This document shows, piece by piece, positions 1 to 9,066 of a DNA stretch of 64,000 bases. Position numbers and translations under genes: made by a program. The notes below the pieces were generated by a model. That model ran no database searches, was not told the origin of the DNA, and saw only the letters and a program-made list of their open reading frames with translations. This DNA is from CANKBT01 sp038235705 (lineage in GTDB: Bacteria; Actinomycetota; Actinomycetes; Mycobacteriales; SCTD01): assembly GCA_038235705.1 (NCBI GenBank), contig JBBSTR010000004.1:1-64000 (forward strand), in the 5' to 3' direction. Position 1 is the stretch's first letter; each line of letters starts with the position of its first letter.

Positions 1-2
1 GC

Positions 3-524
3 CACCGGGCCAAGACCCTGCACCGCGACAACCCCCACCCCTGGACCTCGAAGCGCAACAGCGACGGCAGCACCACCTGGACCAGCCCGCTCGGCCGCAC
101 CCACACCCGACCCGGCTACTGGACCGCGCCCCCGACCTCCCGGCCCGACCTGCACCCCGACCCGGCGCCCCTGCCCGACGGCGCAGACGGCCAGCTCTGG
201 TGGCAAGACCCCGGCAACACCGACCCCAGCCTGCACGCCGACCTGCACCACCGGCTCACCACCGACGCCGCCCGCACCGCCAGCACCAAGAAGGCCCAGC
301 GCGCGGCCGCACACACCCGGCACAACCAAGCCGCTCAGCGTGACGCCGACGCCAGCGCCGACCCCTGGTACGCCGCCGCACCCCTCGATACCGACGAAAC
401 GTCCCTCGTCGTACCTCCATTCTTTAGCCCGCGGGGTGCCAGTCAGGGCCACGAGCCGAGGACCGCGGGGGTTTGCGCACCCACCTGGGGTGCGGCGGGA
501 ACACCGACCGTCGGGAAGCCCTAA
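3..524 (+). CDS. DUF222/HNH-endonuclease family protein, C-terminal part (truncated by window edge)
   Basis: The open frame enters from the left edge with no start and runs 173 codons to TAA. Its first residues (HRAKTLHRDNPHPWTSKR) and the following GRTHTR segment resemble the end of the HNH nuclease region in actinobacterial DUF222 (13E12-repeat-like) proteins, where histidines and a tryptophan precede a 'TWTSPLGRTH'-type strand. The rest is a low-complexity tail rich in Asp, Ala, Thr and Pro. These genes are multi-copy in many actinomycetes and their role is unsettled. The catalytic His/Asn residues would lie upstream and cannot be seen. It converges on hrpA across a 77-bp gap. Confidence 0.7.
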   Translation, partial: HRAKTLHRDNPHPWTSKRNSDGSTTWTSPLGRTHTRPGYWTAPPTSRPDLHPDPAPLPDGADGQLWWQDPGNTDPSLHADLHHRLTTDAARTASTKKAQRAAAHTRHNQAAQRDADASADPWYAAAPLDTDETSLVVPPFFSPRGASQGHEPRTAGVCAPTWGAAGTPTVGKP

Positions 525-567
525 GACTGCGGGCACGCGGTCGCGGTGCGTCGACGGAGAGCCCGGG

Positions 568-587
568 GTGGGTGCTCACGCACCCGC
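568..587. terminator. candidate bidirectional stem-loop terminator
   Basis: GGGTGC at 570-575 pairs with GCACCC at 580-585 around a TCAC loop, and a wobble plus one further pair extend the stem. It lies between the converging ends of the DUF222-type gene and hrpA. There is no U-tract, which is common for actinobacterial terminators. Termination is inferred from position and stem only. Confidence 0.35.
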
Positions 588-601
588 GCTCGCCGCGAGC
601 C

Positions 602-3600
602 TCACGTCGCCAGGGCGTCGATCGCCTGGTAAACCCGCTTCTCCGAGACCGGGCCGCGGGTGCGGATGGACTGGGCGAACAGTGACAGCCGTAGTTCCTC
701 GAGCATCCACCGCACCTCGTCACGGCCGGGGCTGGCCGGCAGGCGGCGCCACTCGTCGGCCACCTGCTCGAAGCGGGCCTGCTCGCGCCGGTCACGGACC
801 GGGTCGGAGACCAGCTTGTCCAGACGGACGCCGATCCCCTTCACCCAGCGCCGCAGGTCGGTCAGGCGGGCTGCGCCGACCTCGCTGACGAAGCCGGGCG
901 GCAGCAGCGCGTCGAGCTGGGCCCGCATGTCGTCGACCGAGCCGGCCAGCGGCGGGCGGCGTTCGTCGTCGAGGCGGCCGCGGACGGTCTGGGCCTCGGC
1001 GAGCACCGGCAGGACCTGGGCGACGAGGTCGGCGACCGCTGTCGGCAGCTGCCCCCGCACGGACGAGAGCAGCGCGTCGAAGCCAGCCTGGTCCCTCGGG
1101 ACCGAGGTCATCAGGTTGTCGGCGGCGGCCCGGAGGCAGTCGTCCAGCAGCGCGCCGACCGACCCGTGCGGGCTGGCAGCGAGGGCGAGCTTGTCTCGTA
1201 CGGTCAAGCGGTCGGCCGTGGCCCGTAGCGGCGACGGGACGTTGAGCAGGAGCAGCCGGCGTACGCCGGTGCGGTGCGAAGCGGCCTGCTTGCCAGGGTT
1301 GGTGAGCACCCGGAGCGCGACGGTGCGGCCCTCGTCGACCAACGCCGGATAGCCGATCACGTCCCCCGTACGCACCTGCTCGGGCAAGGTCCCGACCGTC
1401 CACGCGGTGAGACCGGTCTGCTCCAGCCCGGCAGCCGCCTGGGTGACCGCCTCCTGCACCCGGAGCCCCAGCCGAGCCTTCAAGGCGTCGAGGTCCTTGC
1501 CGTCGGCGACCGTCTCGGTGCCGGCGAACACGCGGAACGTCAGGCGGAGGTGGTCCGGGACGCGCGCGAGGTCGATGTCGTCGGCGCGTACGTCGACCCG
1601 GGTCAGCGCGTGCGCCTCGTCGGCGAAGGCGGTGAGCAGCGAGCCGGACCGCGGCTCGAGCCGGGCCAGGACGGCGCGGGCCGTGTCCGGAGCAGGGACC
1701 AGCTTGACGCGCAGCGGCTTCGGGAGCGCTTTGATCAAAGCAGTGACCAGCTCTTGCCGCAGCCCGGGCACCTGCCAGTCGAAACCCTGGGACGAGAGCC
1801 GGTTCAGCACCGGGAGCGGCACGTGCACCGTCACCCCGTCGTCGACGGCGCCCGGGTCGAAAACGTACGTCAGAGCCAGCCGCAGCTCGCCCTGCACCCA
1901 GGTGTCGGGGTAGTCCCCCGGCTGCACGTCCGCGCCCTCGTGCAGGAGCATCGGCAGCGTCATGGTGAGCAGGTCGGGCCGTACGTGCTTCTCCTTCTTC
2001 CACCACGCCTCCAGGTGCGCGCCGGAGACGATGTCGGCGGGCAGGCGCGCGTCGTAGAAGGCGAAGACGTCGGCGTCGCCCACCACGAGGTCGCGGCGAC
2101 GGGCGCGCTGCTCCAGCTCGCCGACGTCGGCGAGCAGGCGGCGGTTGTCGGCGAGGAAGCTGTGGTGTGTCTTCCAGTCCCCCTCGACCAGCGCGTGCTG
2201 GATGAGAATCTCGCGGGTCGCGACCGGGTCGACCCTGGAGTAGTCGACCCGTCGGCCGACCACGAGCGGCAAGCCGTACAGGGTGACCCGCTCGCTGGCC
2301 TGCACGTTCCCGCGCTTGCTGTTCCAGTGCGGCTCGCTGTAGCTGCGCACGACCAGGTCGCCGGCCAGCTGCTCGACCCACTCCGGCTGGATCTTGGCGA
2401 GCATCCGGCCCCAGAGCCGGTTCGTCTCGACCAGCTCACCGGCGACGACCCAACGTGGCGGCTTCTTGGCGACGACCGACTCGCGGGTGACGGCGAACCG
2501 GGCGCCACGCGTGCCGAGGTAGTCACGGGCCGCCTCGTCACGCAGCCCGACGTGGCTGAGCATCCCGGCGAGCACGGCCTGGTGGACCGTGTCGTCGGTG
2601 GCCCGCCCGGAGCCGGCGGTCATCCCGAGCCGACGGGCCGAGCGCTGCAGCTGGTGGTGCAGGTCCTGCCACTCGCGCACCCGCAGGTGGTTGATGAGCT
2701 CAGCCTTGCAGCTGCGTCGGAACGCGCTGCTGCCCATCACCTGCTGCTGCTCGCGCAGGTGCTCCCACAGGTTGAGCAGGGTGAGGAAGTCCGAGGTCTC
2801 GTCCTTGAACCGGTTGTGCAGCTCGGTCGCCTTCTGGGCCTGCTCCTGCGGCCGCTCGCGGACGTCCTGGATCGATAGCGCCGAGGCGAGCACGAACAGC
2901 TCCCGCAGGCAGCCGAGCCGGTCGGCCTCGACGAGCATCCGGGCGAGCCGGGGGTCGACCGGCAGCTCGGCCAGCCTGCGACCGACCGGGGTGAGCCGGC
3001 CGTCCTTCACGGCACCGAGCTCGGTCAGCAGCGCGACACCGTCACGGACGTTGCGCGACTCGGGCGGCGACAGGAACGGGAAGTTCGCCACCTCGCCGAG
3101 CCCGAGCGAGGTCATCGAGAGGATGACGCTGGCGAGGTTCGTACGCAGGATCTCGGGCTCGGTGAACGCCGGCCGCGCCTCGAAGTCCTCCTCGCTGTAC
3201 AGCCGGATCGCCACGCCCGCCGCGACGCGCCCGCACCGGCCCGAGCGCTGGGTCGCGGACGCCTGGCTGATCGCCTCGATCGGCAGCCGCTGCACCTTGG
3301 TGCGCTGGCTGTAGCGGGAGATCCGCGCGGTGCCGGGGTCGACGACGTAACGGATGCCCGGCACGGTCAGCGAGGTCTCGGCGACGTTCGTCGCCAGCAC
3401 GACCCGTCGGCCACGGTGCGGGGCGAACACCTTGTGCTGCTCGGCGGCCGACAGCCGGGCGTAGAGCGGCAGCACCTCCAGAGCTGGCTCGGCGTTGCGC
3501 AAGGCTTCGGCCGCGTCGCGGATCTCGCGCTCTCCCGACAGGAACACCAGCACGTCGCCGGGCGGCTCGTGGCTCAGCTCGTCGACGGCAGCGACGATCG

Positions 3601-4387
3601 CCGAGACCTGGTCGGTGTCGGGATTGTCACGGTCGTCAACCCGCGGGCGGTAGCGGACCTCGACCGGGTAGGTACGACCGCTCACCTCGATCACCGGCAC
3701 GAACGCACCCAGGTGCTCAGAGAAGTGGTCGGCGAACCGCTGCGGGTCGATCGTCGCCGACGTGATGACGAGCTTCAGGTCCGGCCGGCGCGGCAGCAGC
3801 CTGGTGAGGTAGCCGAGCAGGTAGTCGATGGTCAGGCTGCGCTCGTGCGCCTCGTCGACGATCAGTGTGTCGTAGGCGAGCAGGTCGGGGTCGCGGGCGA
3901 TCTCGGCGAGCAGGATGCCGTCGGTCATGACTTTCACGTAGGTGCCGAGCGAGACCTGGTCGTGGAAGCGGACGGTGTAGCCGACGTCCTCCCCCAGCGG
4001 GCTGCCGAGCTCCTCGGCGACCCGCTCCGCGACGGCGCGGGCGGCGATCCGGCGAGGCTGCGTGTGACCGATCATCCCCCGTACGCCGCGGCGCGCCTCC
4101 AGGCAGATCTTCGGCAGCTGGGTGGTCTTGCCGGACCCGGTCTCGCCGGCCAGGACGACGACCTGGTGCTGCCGCAGCGCGTCGGCGATCTCCGCGCGTC
4201 GCTCCGACACCGGCAGGTGCTCCGGATAGGTGATCGTCGGGACCGCTGCACGACGAGCATGGACCCGCGCCTCGGCCTCCACGATCTCGGCCTCGACCCC
4301 GGGCCGACTGAGCCGTCGGGACAGTCGCTTCTCGTCGCGGAGCGAGATCCCGGTCAACCGGTCCCGCAGGTCTGCTGTCGCCTCCAT
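602..4387 (-). CDS. hrpA: ATP-dependent RNA helicase HrpA (DEAH box)
   Basis: A protein of about 1261 aa, close to the roughly 1300 aa of HrpA. Walker A GETGSGKT lies at residues 81-88 and the DEAH box at 178-181, followed by an SAT motif and the C-terminal RecA lobe with a QRSGRCGR-type motif VI. Helicase-associated and OB-fold regions come next, then the long DUF3418 C-terminal half characteristic of HrpA. HrpA acts on structured mRNA and stalled ribosomes. I chose the ATG at 4387, preceded by a purine-rich GGACGGGAC. An in-frame GTG at 4438 would add 17 residues and reach to within 33 bp of the divergent pgmB start. Confidence 0.95.
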   Translation of the reverse strand: MEATADLRDRLTGISLRDEKRLSRRLSRPGVEAEIVEAEARVHARRAAVPTITYPEHLPVSERRAEIADALRQHQVVVLAGETGSGKTTQLPKICLEARRGVRGMIGHTQPRRIAARAVAERVAEELGSPLGEDVGYTVRFHDQVSLGTYVKVMTDGILLAEIARDPDLLAYDTLIVDEAHERSLTIDYLLGYLTRLLPRRPDLKLVITSATIDPQRFADHFSEHLGAFVPVIEVSGRTYPVEVRYRPRVDDRDNPDTDQVSAIVAAVDELSHEPPGDVLVFLSGEREIRDAAEALRNAEPALEVLPLYARLSAAEQHKVFAPHRGRRVVLATNVAETSLTVPGIRYVVDPGTARISRYSQRTKVQRLPIEAISQASATQRSGRCGRVAAGVAIRLYSEEDFEARPAFTEPEILRTNLASVILSMTSLGLGEVANFPFLSPPESRNVRDGVALLTELGAVKDGRLTPVGRRLAELPVDPRLARMLVEADRLGCLRELFVLASALSIQDVRERPQEQAQKATELHNRFKDETSDFLTLLNLWEHLREQQQVMGSSAFRRSCKAELINHLRVREWQDLHHQLQRSARRLGMTAGSGRATDDTVHQAVLAGMLSHVGLRDEAARDYLGTRGARFAVTRESVVAKKPPRWVVAGELVETNRLWGRMLAKIQPEWVEQLAGDLVVRSYSEPHWNSKRGNVQASERVTLYGLPLVVGRRVDYSRVDPVATREILIQHALVEGDWKTHHSFLADNRRLLADVGELEQRARRRDLVVGDADVFAFYDARLPADIVSGAHLEAWWKKEKHVRPDLLTMTLPMLLHEGADVQPGDYPDTWVQGELRLALTYVFDPGAVDDGVTVHVPLPVLNRLSSQGFDWQVPGLRQELVTALIKALPKPLRVKLVPAPDTARAVLARLEPRSGSLLTAFADEAHALTRVDVRADDIDLARVPDHLRLTFRVFAGTETVADGKDLDALKARLGLRVQEAVTQAAAGLEQTGLTAWTVGTLPEQVRTGDVIGYPALVDEGRTVALRVLTNPGKQAASHRTGVRRLLLLNVPSPLRATADRLTVRDKLALAASPHGSVGALLDDCLRAAADNLMTSVPRDQAGFDALLSSVRGQLPTAVADLVAQVLPVLAEAQTVRGRLDDERRPPLAGSVDDMRAQLDALLPPGFVSEVGAARLTDLRRWVKGIGVRLDKLVSDPVRDRREQARFEQVADEWRRLPASPGRDEVRWMLEELRLSLFAQSIRTRGPVSEKRVYQAIDALAT

Positions 4388-4470
4388 GTCCCGTCCATTC
4401 TCGCGCAGCCGCGCCCGGATGCCCAACGGATAGGGCACGCTCGTGCCACACCCGACCCAAGGAGCTCTTC

Positions 4471-5196
4471 GTGCTGGGACTGCCCGACGGCGTCACCGCC
4501 TGTCTGTTCGACCTGGACGGGGTGCTCACCGACACCGCGTCGGTCCACAACACGGCCTGGACGAAGACGTTCGACGCGTTCCTCGAGGACCGGGACGGCG
4601 CGGGCTTCACGCCGTTCGACCCGGACGTCGACTACCCCCGCTACGTCGACGGCAAGAAGCGCGAGGACGGGGTGCGCAGCTTTCTGGCGAGCCGGGACAT
4701 CGAGCTGCCGGACGGCTCACCGGACGACGAGCCGGGATCGGCGAGCGTCTACGGGATCGGGAACGCGAAGAACGCGCGGCTGCTCGAAGTCATCGATCGC
4801 GACGGGGTGACCGTGTTCGAGGGCAGCCGGCGCTACCTGCAGGCAGCGAAGGAGGCCGGCCTGCGGATCGCCGTCGTCTCCAGCAGCGCCAACACCGAGC
4901 AGGTGCTCCGCGTCACCGGGCTGGACGTCTACGTAGAGGTGCGCGTCGACGGCGTGGTCGCTCGGAAGGAGGGCTTGGCCGGCAAGCCCGAGCCAGACAC
5001 CTTCCTCCGTGCTGCAGGACTGCTGGGTGTCGAGGCCGCCCAGGCGGCCGTCTTCGAGGACGCGCTCGTCGGCGTCGAGGCCGGTCGGGCAGGAACGTTC
5101 GGTCACGTCGTCGGCGTGGACCGGATCGGCCAGGCAGCGGCTCTGACGCAGCACGGCGCGGACGTCGTCGTGACCGACCTCGACCAGCTGCTGTGA
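4471..5196 (+). CDS. pgmB: beta-phosphoglucomutase (HAD superfamily)
   Basis: This 241-aa protein has all HAD motifs. DLDGVLTD carries the nucleophile Asp14 and the acid Asp16, followed by VVSSS (motif II), GKPEPD (motif III Lys) and FEDA (motif IV). It fits the beta-PGM subfamily, which converts beta-glucose 1-phosphate to glucose 6-phosphate through a 1,6-bisphosphate intermediate. The GTG start has a good AAGGAG site 7 nt upstream. Its stop overlaps the start of the GH65 phosphorylase in GTGA. Because inverting GH65 phosphorylases release beta-glucose 1-phosphate, the two enzymes very likely form one pathway. Confidence 0.92.
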   Translation: MLGLPDGVTACLFDLDGVLTDTASVHNTAWTKTFDAFLEDRDGAGFTPFDPDVDYPRYVDGKKREDGVRSFLASRDIELPDGSPDDEPGSASVYGIGNAKNARLLEVIDRDGVTVFEGSRRYLQAAKEAGLRIAVVSSSANTEQVLRVTGLDVYVEVRVDGVVARKEGLAGKPEPDTFLRAAGLLGVEAAQAAVFEDALVGVEAGRAGTFGHVVGVDRIGQAAALTQHGADVVVTDLDQLL

Positions 5197-7556
5197 CCGG
5201 CGAGGCGCGCTACCCGGTCGAGGAGTGGCAGGTCCGGGAGCCGGAGCTGGACCTCGACCCGGTCGCCATGGGTCAGTCCGAGTCGATCTTTGCGCTGTCC
5301 AACGGCCACATCGGCCTTCGAGGCAACCTCGACGAGGGTGAGCCCCGCGAGGTGCCCGGTACCTACCTCAACTCGTTCTACGAGCAGCGGCCCCTGCCCT
5401 ACGCCGAAGCCGGCTACGGCTATCCCGAGGAAGGCCAGACGATCGTGGGTGTCACCAGCGGCAAGGTCCTGCGCCTGCTGGTGGACGACGAGCCGTTCGA
5501 CGTGCGCTACGGCGAGCTGAACGCCCACGAGCGGGTGCTCGATCTGCGGGGCGGCACGCTGCGCCGGACCGCCGACTGGACCAGCCCTGCAGGCCACCGG
5601 GTGCGCGTCACCTCGACCCGCATGGTCTCCTTCACGCACCGCTCCGTCGCCGCGATCCGCTACCAGGTCACGGCCGTGGACGAGGCCGTCCGGATCATCC
5701 TGCAGAGCGAGCTGGTCGCCAACGCGAAGATGCCTGCGCAGAGCGCAGACCCGCGCGTCGCCGCGGCGCTCGACCGTCCGCTCGTCGGGTTGCTGGCCGA
5801 CGCCGAGCAGCACGGCGCCCTGCTCGTGCACCGCACCCGCCTCAGCGGGTTGACGATGGCCGCCGGGATGGATCACCTCATCGTGTGCGACGGGCGCTTC
5901 AGTGAGGAGACCGACGTGCGGGAGGACTGGGCGCGCACCACCGTCGCGACCCGCCTCGAGCCCGGGCAGACCCTCGAGGTCGTCAAGTTCCTGGCGTACG
6001 GATGGAGCTCGAAGCGTTCCGGCGAGGCCCTTCGCGACCAGGCGGCTGCCGCGCTGCACGGCGCGCGATACGACGGGTGGGAGGGCCTGCTGCAGGCGCA
6101 GCGCCGTTACCTCGACGACTACTGGGACGCGGCCGACGTCGAGGTCGAGGGCGACCCGGTGCTGCAGCAGGCCGTCCGGTTCGGACTGTTCCACGTGCTG
6201 CAAGCCGGCGCACGCGCCGAGCGCCGCGCGCTGCCGGCCAAGGGCCTGACCGGGCCGGGCTACGACGGCCACGCGTTCTGGGACACCGAGGGCTTCGTGC
6301 TCCCCGTGCTCACCTACACGATTCCCCAGGCCGCCGCTGACGCGCTGCGCTGGCGGCACTCGATCCTCGACCTCGCCAAGACGCGCGCCCAGACCCTCGG
6401 CCTGGCGGGCGCCGCCTTCCCGTGGCGCACCATCCGCGGTCAGGAGACCAGCGCCTACTGGCCGGCCGGGACGGCCGCGTTCCACCTCAACGCCGTCATC
6501 GCCTACGCCGTCGAGCGCTATCGCCTGGTCACCGGCTCGACCGAGCTCGAGCGGGAGATCGGCGTCGAGCTGCTCGTCGAGACCGCCCGGCTCTGGGCCT
6601 CGCTCGGTCACCACTGCAAGAACGGGCACTGGCACGTCGACGGCGTGACCGGGCCGGACGAGTACAGCGCGGTCGCCGACGACAACGTGTTCACCAACCT
6701 CATGGCCGCGCGCAACCTGAGGGCCGCGGTGGCGGCCTGCGGTCGACAGCCCGATCTCGTCGACGGGCTGTCGGTGACAGCGGACGAGCTGGACGCGTGG
6801 ACCGCCGCTGCCGACGCGGTCTTCGTGCCGTACGACGACACGCTCGGTGTGCACCCCAACGCCGAGGGCTACACCGATTACGCGGTCTGGCCGTTTGAGG
6901 AGTTCCGTGGCCGCTACCCGCTGATGCTGCACGCTCCGTACGTCCAGCTCTACCGCAAGCAGGTGCTCAAGCAGGTCGACCTGGTGCTGGCGATGCACTG
7001 GTGCCCGGAGGCGTTCGACGACGAGCAGGTGGCCCGCAACGTCGACTACTACGAGAAGATCACCGTCCGTGACAGCTCGCTGTCGGCGTGCACGCAGTCG
7101 ATCATGTGCGCCCAGGTCGGCCACCTCGAGCTGGCGCACGACTACGCCCACGAGGCGGCGCTGGTCGACCTGCGAAACCTGCACCACAACACCCGCGACG
7201 GGCTGCACCTGGCCTCGCTCGCCGGGTCCTGGTCCACGCTGGTCGAAGGGTTCGGCGGTCTGCGCGAGCAGGGCGAGACGTTGTCGCTGGACCCACGGCT
7301 CCCCCGTGACGTCTCACGGCTGACGTTCCGGCTCCGGCGGGCCGGGATGCGCCTGCTCGTCGAGGTCGACCATGAACAGGTCCGGTGCACGCTGCGCGAC
7401 GGCGAGGACGGCGAGCTCACCCTTCGGCTCTGCGGCGAAGACGTCAGGGTCACGACGGCCGGACCGGTCACCCGTCCGCTCCGGGTGATCGAGCCGCTGC
7501 TCCCCGAGCCGACACAGCCACCTGGGCGACGGCCCGCGACGCGCGACCTCGGCTGA
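5193..7556 (+). CDS. glycoside hydrolase family 65 disaccharide phosphorylase (maltose/trehalose/kojibiose type)
   Basis: A 787-aa protein with the full GH65 layout: an N-terminal beta-sandwich, a linker, an (alpha/alpha)6 barrel and a small C-terminal sheet. The general acid is Glu490 in VTGPDEY. The phosphate-site motif FWDTEG and WPAGTAAFHLN also match the family. The enzyme should phosphorolyse an alpha-linked glucose disaccharide in the cytosol to glucose and beta-glucose 1-phosphate. The substrate cannot be fixed by reading. I took the GTG inside the GTGA overlap with pgmB because homology begins there (ARYPVEEWQVRE); the open frame upstream of it is only a pgmB shadow. Confidence 0.9.
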   Translation: MTGEARYPVEEWQVREPELDLDPVAMGQSESIFALSNGHIGLRGNLDEGEPREVPGTYLNSFYEQRPLPYAEAGYGYPEEGQTIVGVTSGKVLRLLVDDEPFDVRYGELNAHERVLDLRGGTLRRTADWTSPAGHRVRVTSTRMVSFTHRSVAAIRYQVTAVDEAVRIILQSELVANAKMPAQSADPRVAAALDRPLVGLLADAEQHGALLVHRTRLSGLTMAAGMDHLIVCDGRFSEETDVREDWARTTVATRLEPGQTLEVVKFLAYGWSSKRSGEALRDQAAAALHGARYDGWEGLLQAQRRYLDDYWDAADVEVEGDPVLQQAVRFGLFHVLQAGARAERRALPAKGLTGPGYDGHAFWDTEGFVLPVLTYTIPQAAADALRWRHSILDLAKTRAQTLGLAGAAFPWRTIRGQETSAYWPAGTAAFHLNAVIAYAVERYRLVTGSTELEREIGVELLVETARLWASLGHHCKNGHWHVDGVTGPDEYSAVADDNVFTNLMAARNLRAAVAACGRQPDLVDGLSVTADELDAWTAAADAVFVPYDDTLGVHPNAEGYTDYAVWPFEEFRGRYPLMLHAPYVQLYRKQVLKQVDLVLAMHWCPEAFDDEQVARNVDYYEKITVRDSSLSACTQSIMCAQVGHLELAHDYAHEAALVDLRNLHHNTRDGLHLASLAGSWSTLVEGFGGLREQGETLSLDPRLPRDVSRLTFRLRRAGMRLLVEVDHEQVRCTLRDGEDGELTLRLCGEDVRVTTAGPVTRPLRVIEPLLPEPTQPPGRRPATRDLG

Positions 7557-7560
7557 CCGG

Positions 7561-8016
7561 GTGCCGGTGCGCAGCGCCGGGCTGCTCCTGTGGCGCGACG
7601 GCGAGGCTGGGCGTGAGGTGCTGCTCGGCCACCCGGGAGGACCGTTGTTCGCCCGCAAGGACGACGGGGTGTGGAGCATCCCGAAGGGCGAGCACGGTCC
7701 GCAGGAGCCGGCTCTGACGGCGGCCTACCGCGAGTTCGCGGAGGAGCTCGGCCACAGCGCCCCCGGCGGTGCGTCGATCCCGCTCGGCGAGGTGCGGCTA
7801 CGCAGCGGCAAGATCGTCCAGGTCTGGGCCCTGGAGGGCACCCTCGACGTGTCGAAGATCGTGAGCAGCCCGTTCGAGATGGTCTGGCCCCCTCGGTCGG
7901 GGCGGGTCCAGGTCTTCCCGGAGCTGGACCGAGCCGCCTGGTTCGACGTGCCGGCGGCGTACGCGAAGCTGAGCGCCGGCCAGCGGCCGTTCCTGGACCG
8001 GCTCACCGCCCTCTGA
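7561..8016 (+). CDS. Nudix hydrolase
   Basis: A small 151-aa Nudix protein. The box reads G-x5-E-x7-REFAEELG, with all catalytic glutamates present, in the first half of the protein. Small Nudix enzymes of this shape hydrolyse nucleoside-diphosphate-linked compounds; the substrate here is unknown. It starts with GTG 4 bp after the GH65 stop, so it is probably co-transcribed. There is no clear separate ribosome binding site, which suggests translational coupling. A link to nucleotide sugars or diphosphates from disaccharide metabolism would be a guess. Confidence 0.88.
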   Translation: MPVRSAGLLLWRDGEAGREVLLGHPGGPLFARKDDGVWSIPKGEHGPQEPALTAAYREFAEELGHSAPGGASIPLGEVRLRSGKIVQVWALEGTLDVSKIVSSPFEMVWPPRSGRVQVFPELDRAAWFDVPAAYAKLSAGQRPFLDRLTAL

Positions 8017-8026
8017 CACGGCGCCC

Positions 8027-8977
8027 TCAGCCGGACAGCGCGTCTCCGAGGGCTCGGTGCACCGACGCTCCGGCTCGCCTCAGCCCGTCGGTCCCCGCAC
8101 CGGGGAGGTCGGGCAGGACCACCCGCAGCGCCACCTGCTGTCGCGCACACCGGCGGGTCAGACCCTCCAGGACCGAGAGCGCGACCGTCCCGACGTGCTC
8201 GGCGCGGGTCAGGTCGACCACGAGGACGTCATGGGGGGCCAGCTCGGCGACAGCCGCCACGAGCTCCGCGGTGAACAAGGGCGCGGCACACACGTCGAGC
8301 TCGCCGGTGATCGCCACGAGCGACAGCCCCGGGACCGACTCCCGGGCGCTCTGGACCCGAGGGCGGAGTGCCGGGGGCTCGGGCGGTCGATCCTCCATCG
8401 CGGCGAACGCGATCGCGTCCAGGTCACGGCGCTGTTCGGGCATCAGCGAGCCCGACGTGGCGAGCCGCTCGGTCAGACGTTCGGCGAGCAGGCGCAGCTT
8501 TACGCCCGAGCGCTGCGACGCCCAGCTGAGAACGCTGAACGCCTCCGGCTCTGCGACGCCGTAGACCAGCCTCACCGCGCCGATGGCCTGGTCGATCGGG
8601 GACCGCGCGGCGATCGCCCCGGCCACCGCCTCGGCGCGGGAGTGCGCGCTCCGGCGCGCGTTCTCGTCGGTCACGTCCACCATCTGGAGCGTCAGGTCCT
8701 GATCGCAGGCCCGGCCTGTCAGCACGACCGCCCGCTGCTGACCCTTCGCGGCGACGAGCGTCAACGAACCTCCGACGAGTCCTCGACGGTCGGGGTCCAG
8801 CAGACGGGCGGCCAGGTCTCGGCTGTCGGGGTGCACGTGCGTGAGAAGCAGCGCCGCGGTGGCCGGCACCTCGCCCACCCGGTACCCGAGGATCTGATAG
8901 ACCTCGTCGGTCCAGGTCCACACCCCGTCCGCATCACGGGTCAGCCCGCCGACGGTGGCGGGACGGGGCATCGACAT
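8027..8977 (-). CDS. PAS-ANTAR-STAS regulatory protein
   Basis: A 316-aa protein. Residues about 10-105 resemble a PAS fold (WTWTDEVYQILGY, then VDVTDE). Residues about 120-170 form an ANTAR-like helical RNA-binding unit (SPIDQAIGAVRLVYGVAEPEAF). Residues about 218-310 form a STAS domain (VAITGELDVCAAPLF, VLVVDLTRAEHVG). In the STAS domain the usual D-S-S-G phospho-site loop is replaced by G-T-V-A, so the normal phosphorylatable serine is missing. The role would be signal-dependent control, either by RNA antitermination (ANTAR) or as an anti-anti-sigma-like switch. It may start at either ATG, 8977 or 8971. Confidence 0.82.
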   Translation of the reverse strand: MSMPRPATVGGLTRDADGVWTWTDEVYQILGYRVGEVPATAALLLTHVHPDSRDLAARLLDPDRRGLVGGSLTLVAAKGQQRAVVLTGRACDQDLTLQMVDVTDENARRSAHSRAEAVAGAIAARSPIDQAIGAVRLVYGVAEPEAFSVLSWASQRSGVKLRLLAERLTERLATSGSLMPEQRRDLDAIAFAAMEDRPPEPPALRPRVQSARESVPGLSLVAITGELDVCAAPLFTAELVAAVAELAPHDVLVVDLTRAEHVGTVALSVLEGLTRRCARQQVALRVVLPDLPGAGTDGLRRAGASVHRALGDALSG

Positions 8978-9066
8978 CTCAGCCGCTCAGACCATGACGC
9001 TGTCGTGCTCGCCGCGTGTGAGTGCCCACGTGCCGTCACTCCCCGTGTGCCGACTGCCGAACCGGC

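Noticed and set aside
1274..2878. 534-codon open frame on the plus strand within hrpA
   Set aside because: It is the antisense shadow of the hrpA coding strand; the protein is rich in Arg, Val and Gln with no family, and hrpA is certain.
5103..7208. 701-codon open frame opposite the GH65 gene
   Set aside because: Antisense shadow; the composition matches reverse-complemented GC-rich codons and no domain is seen.
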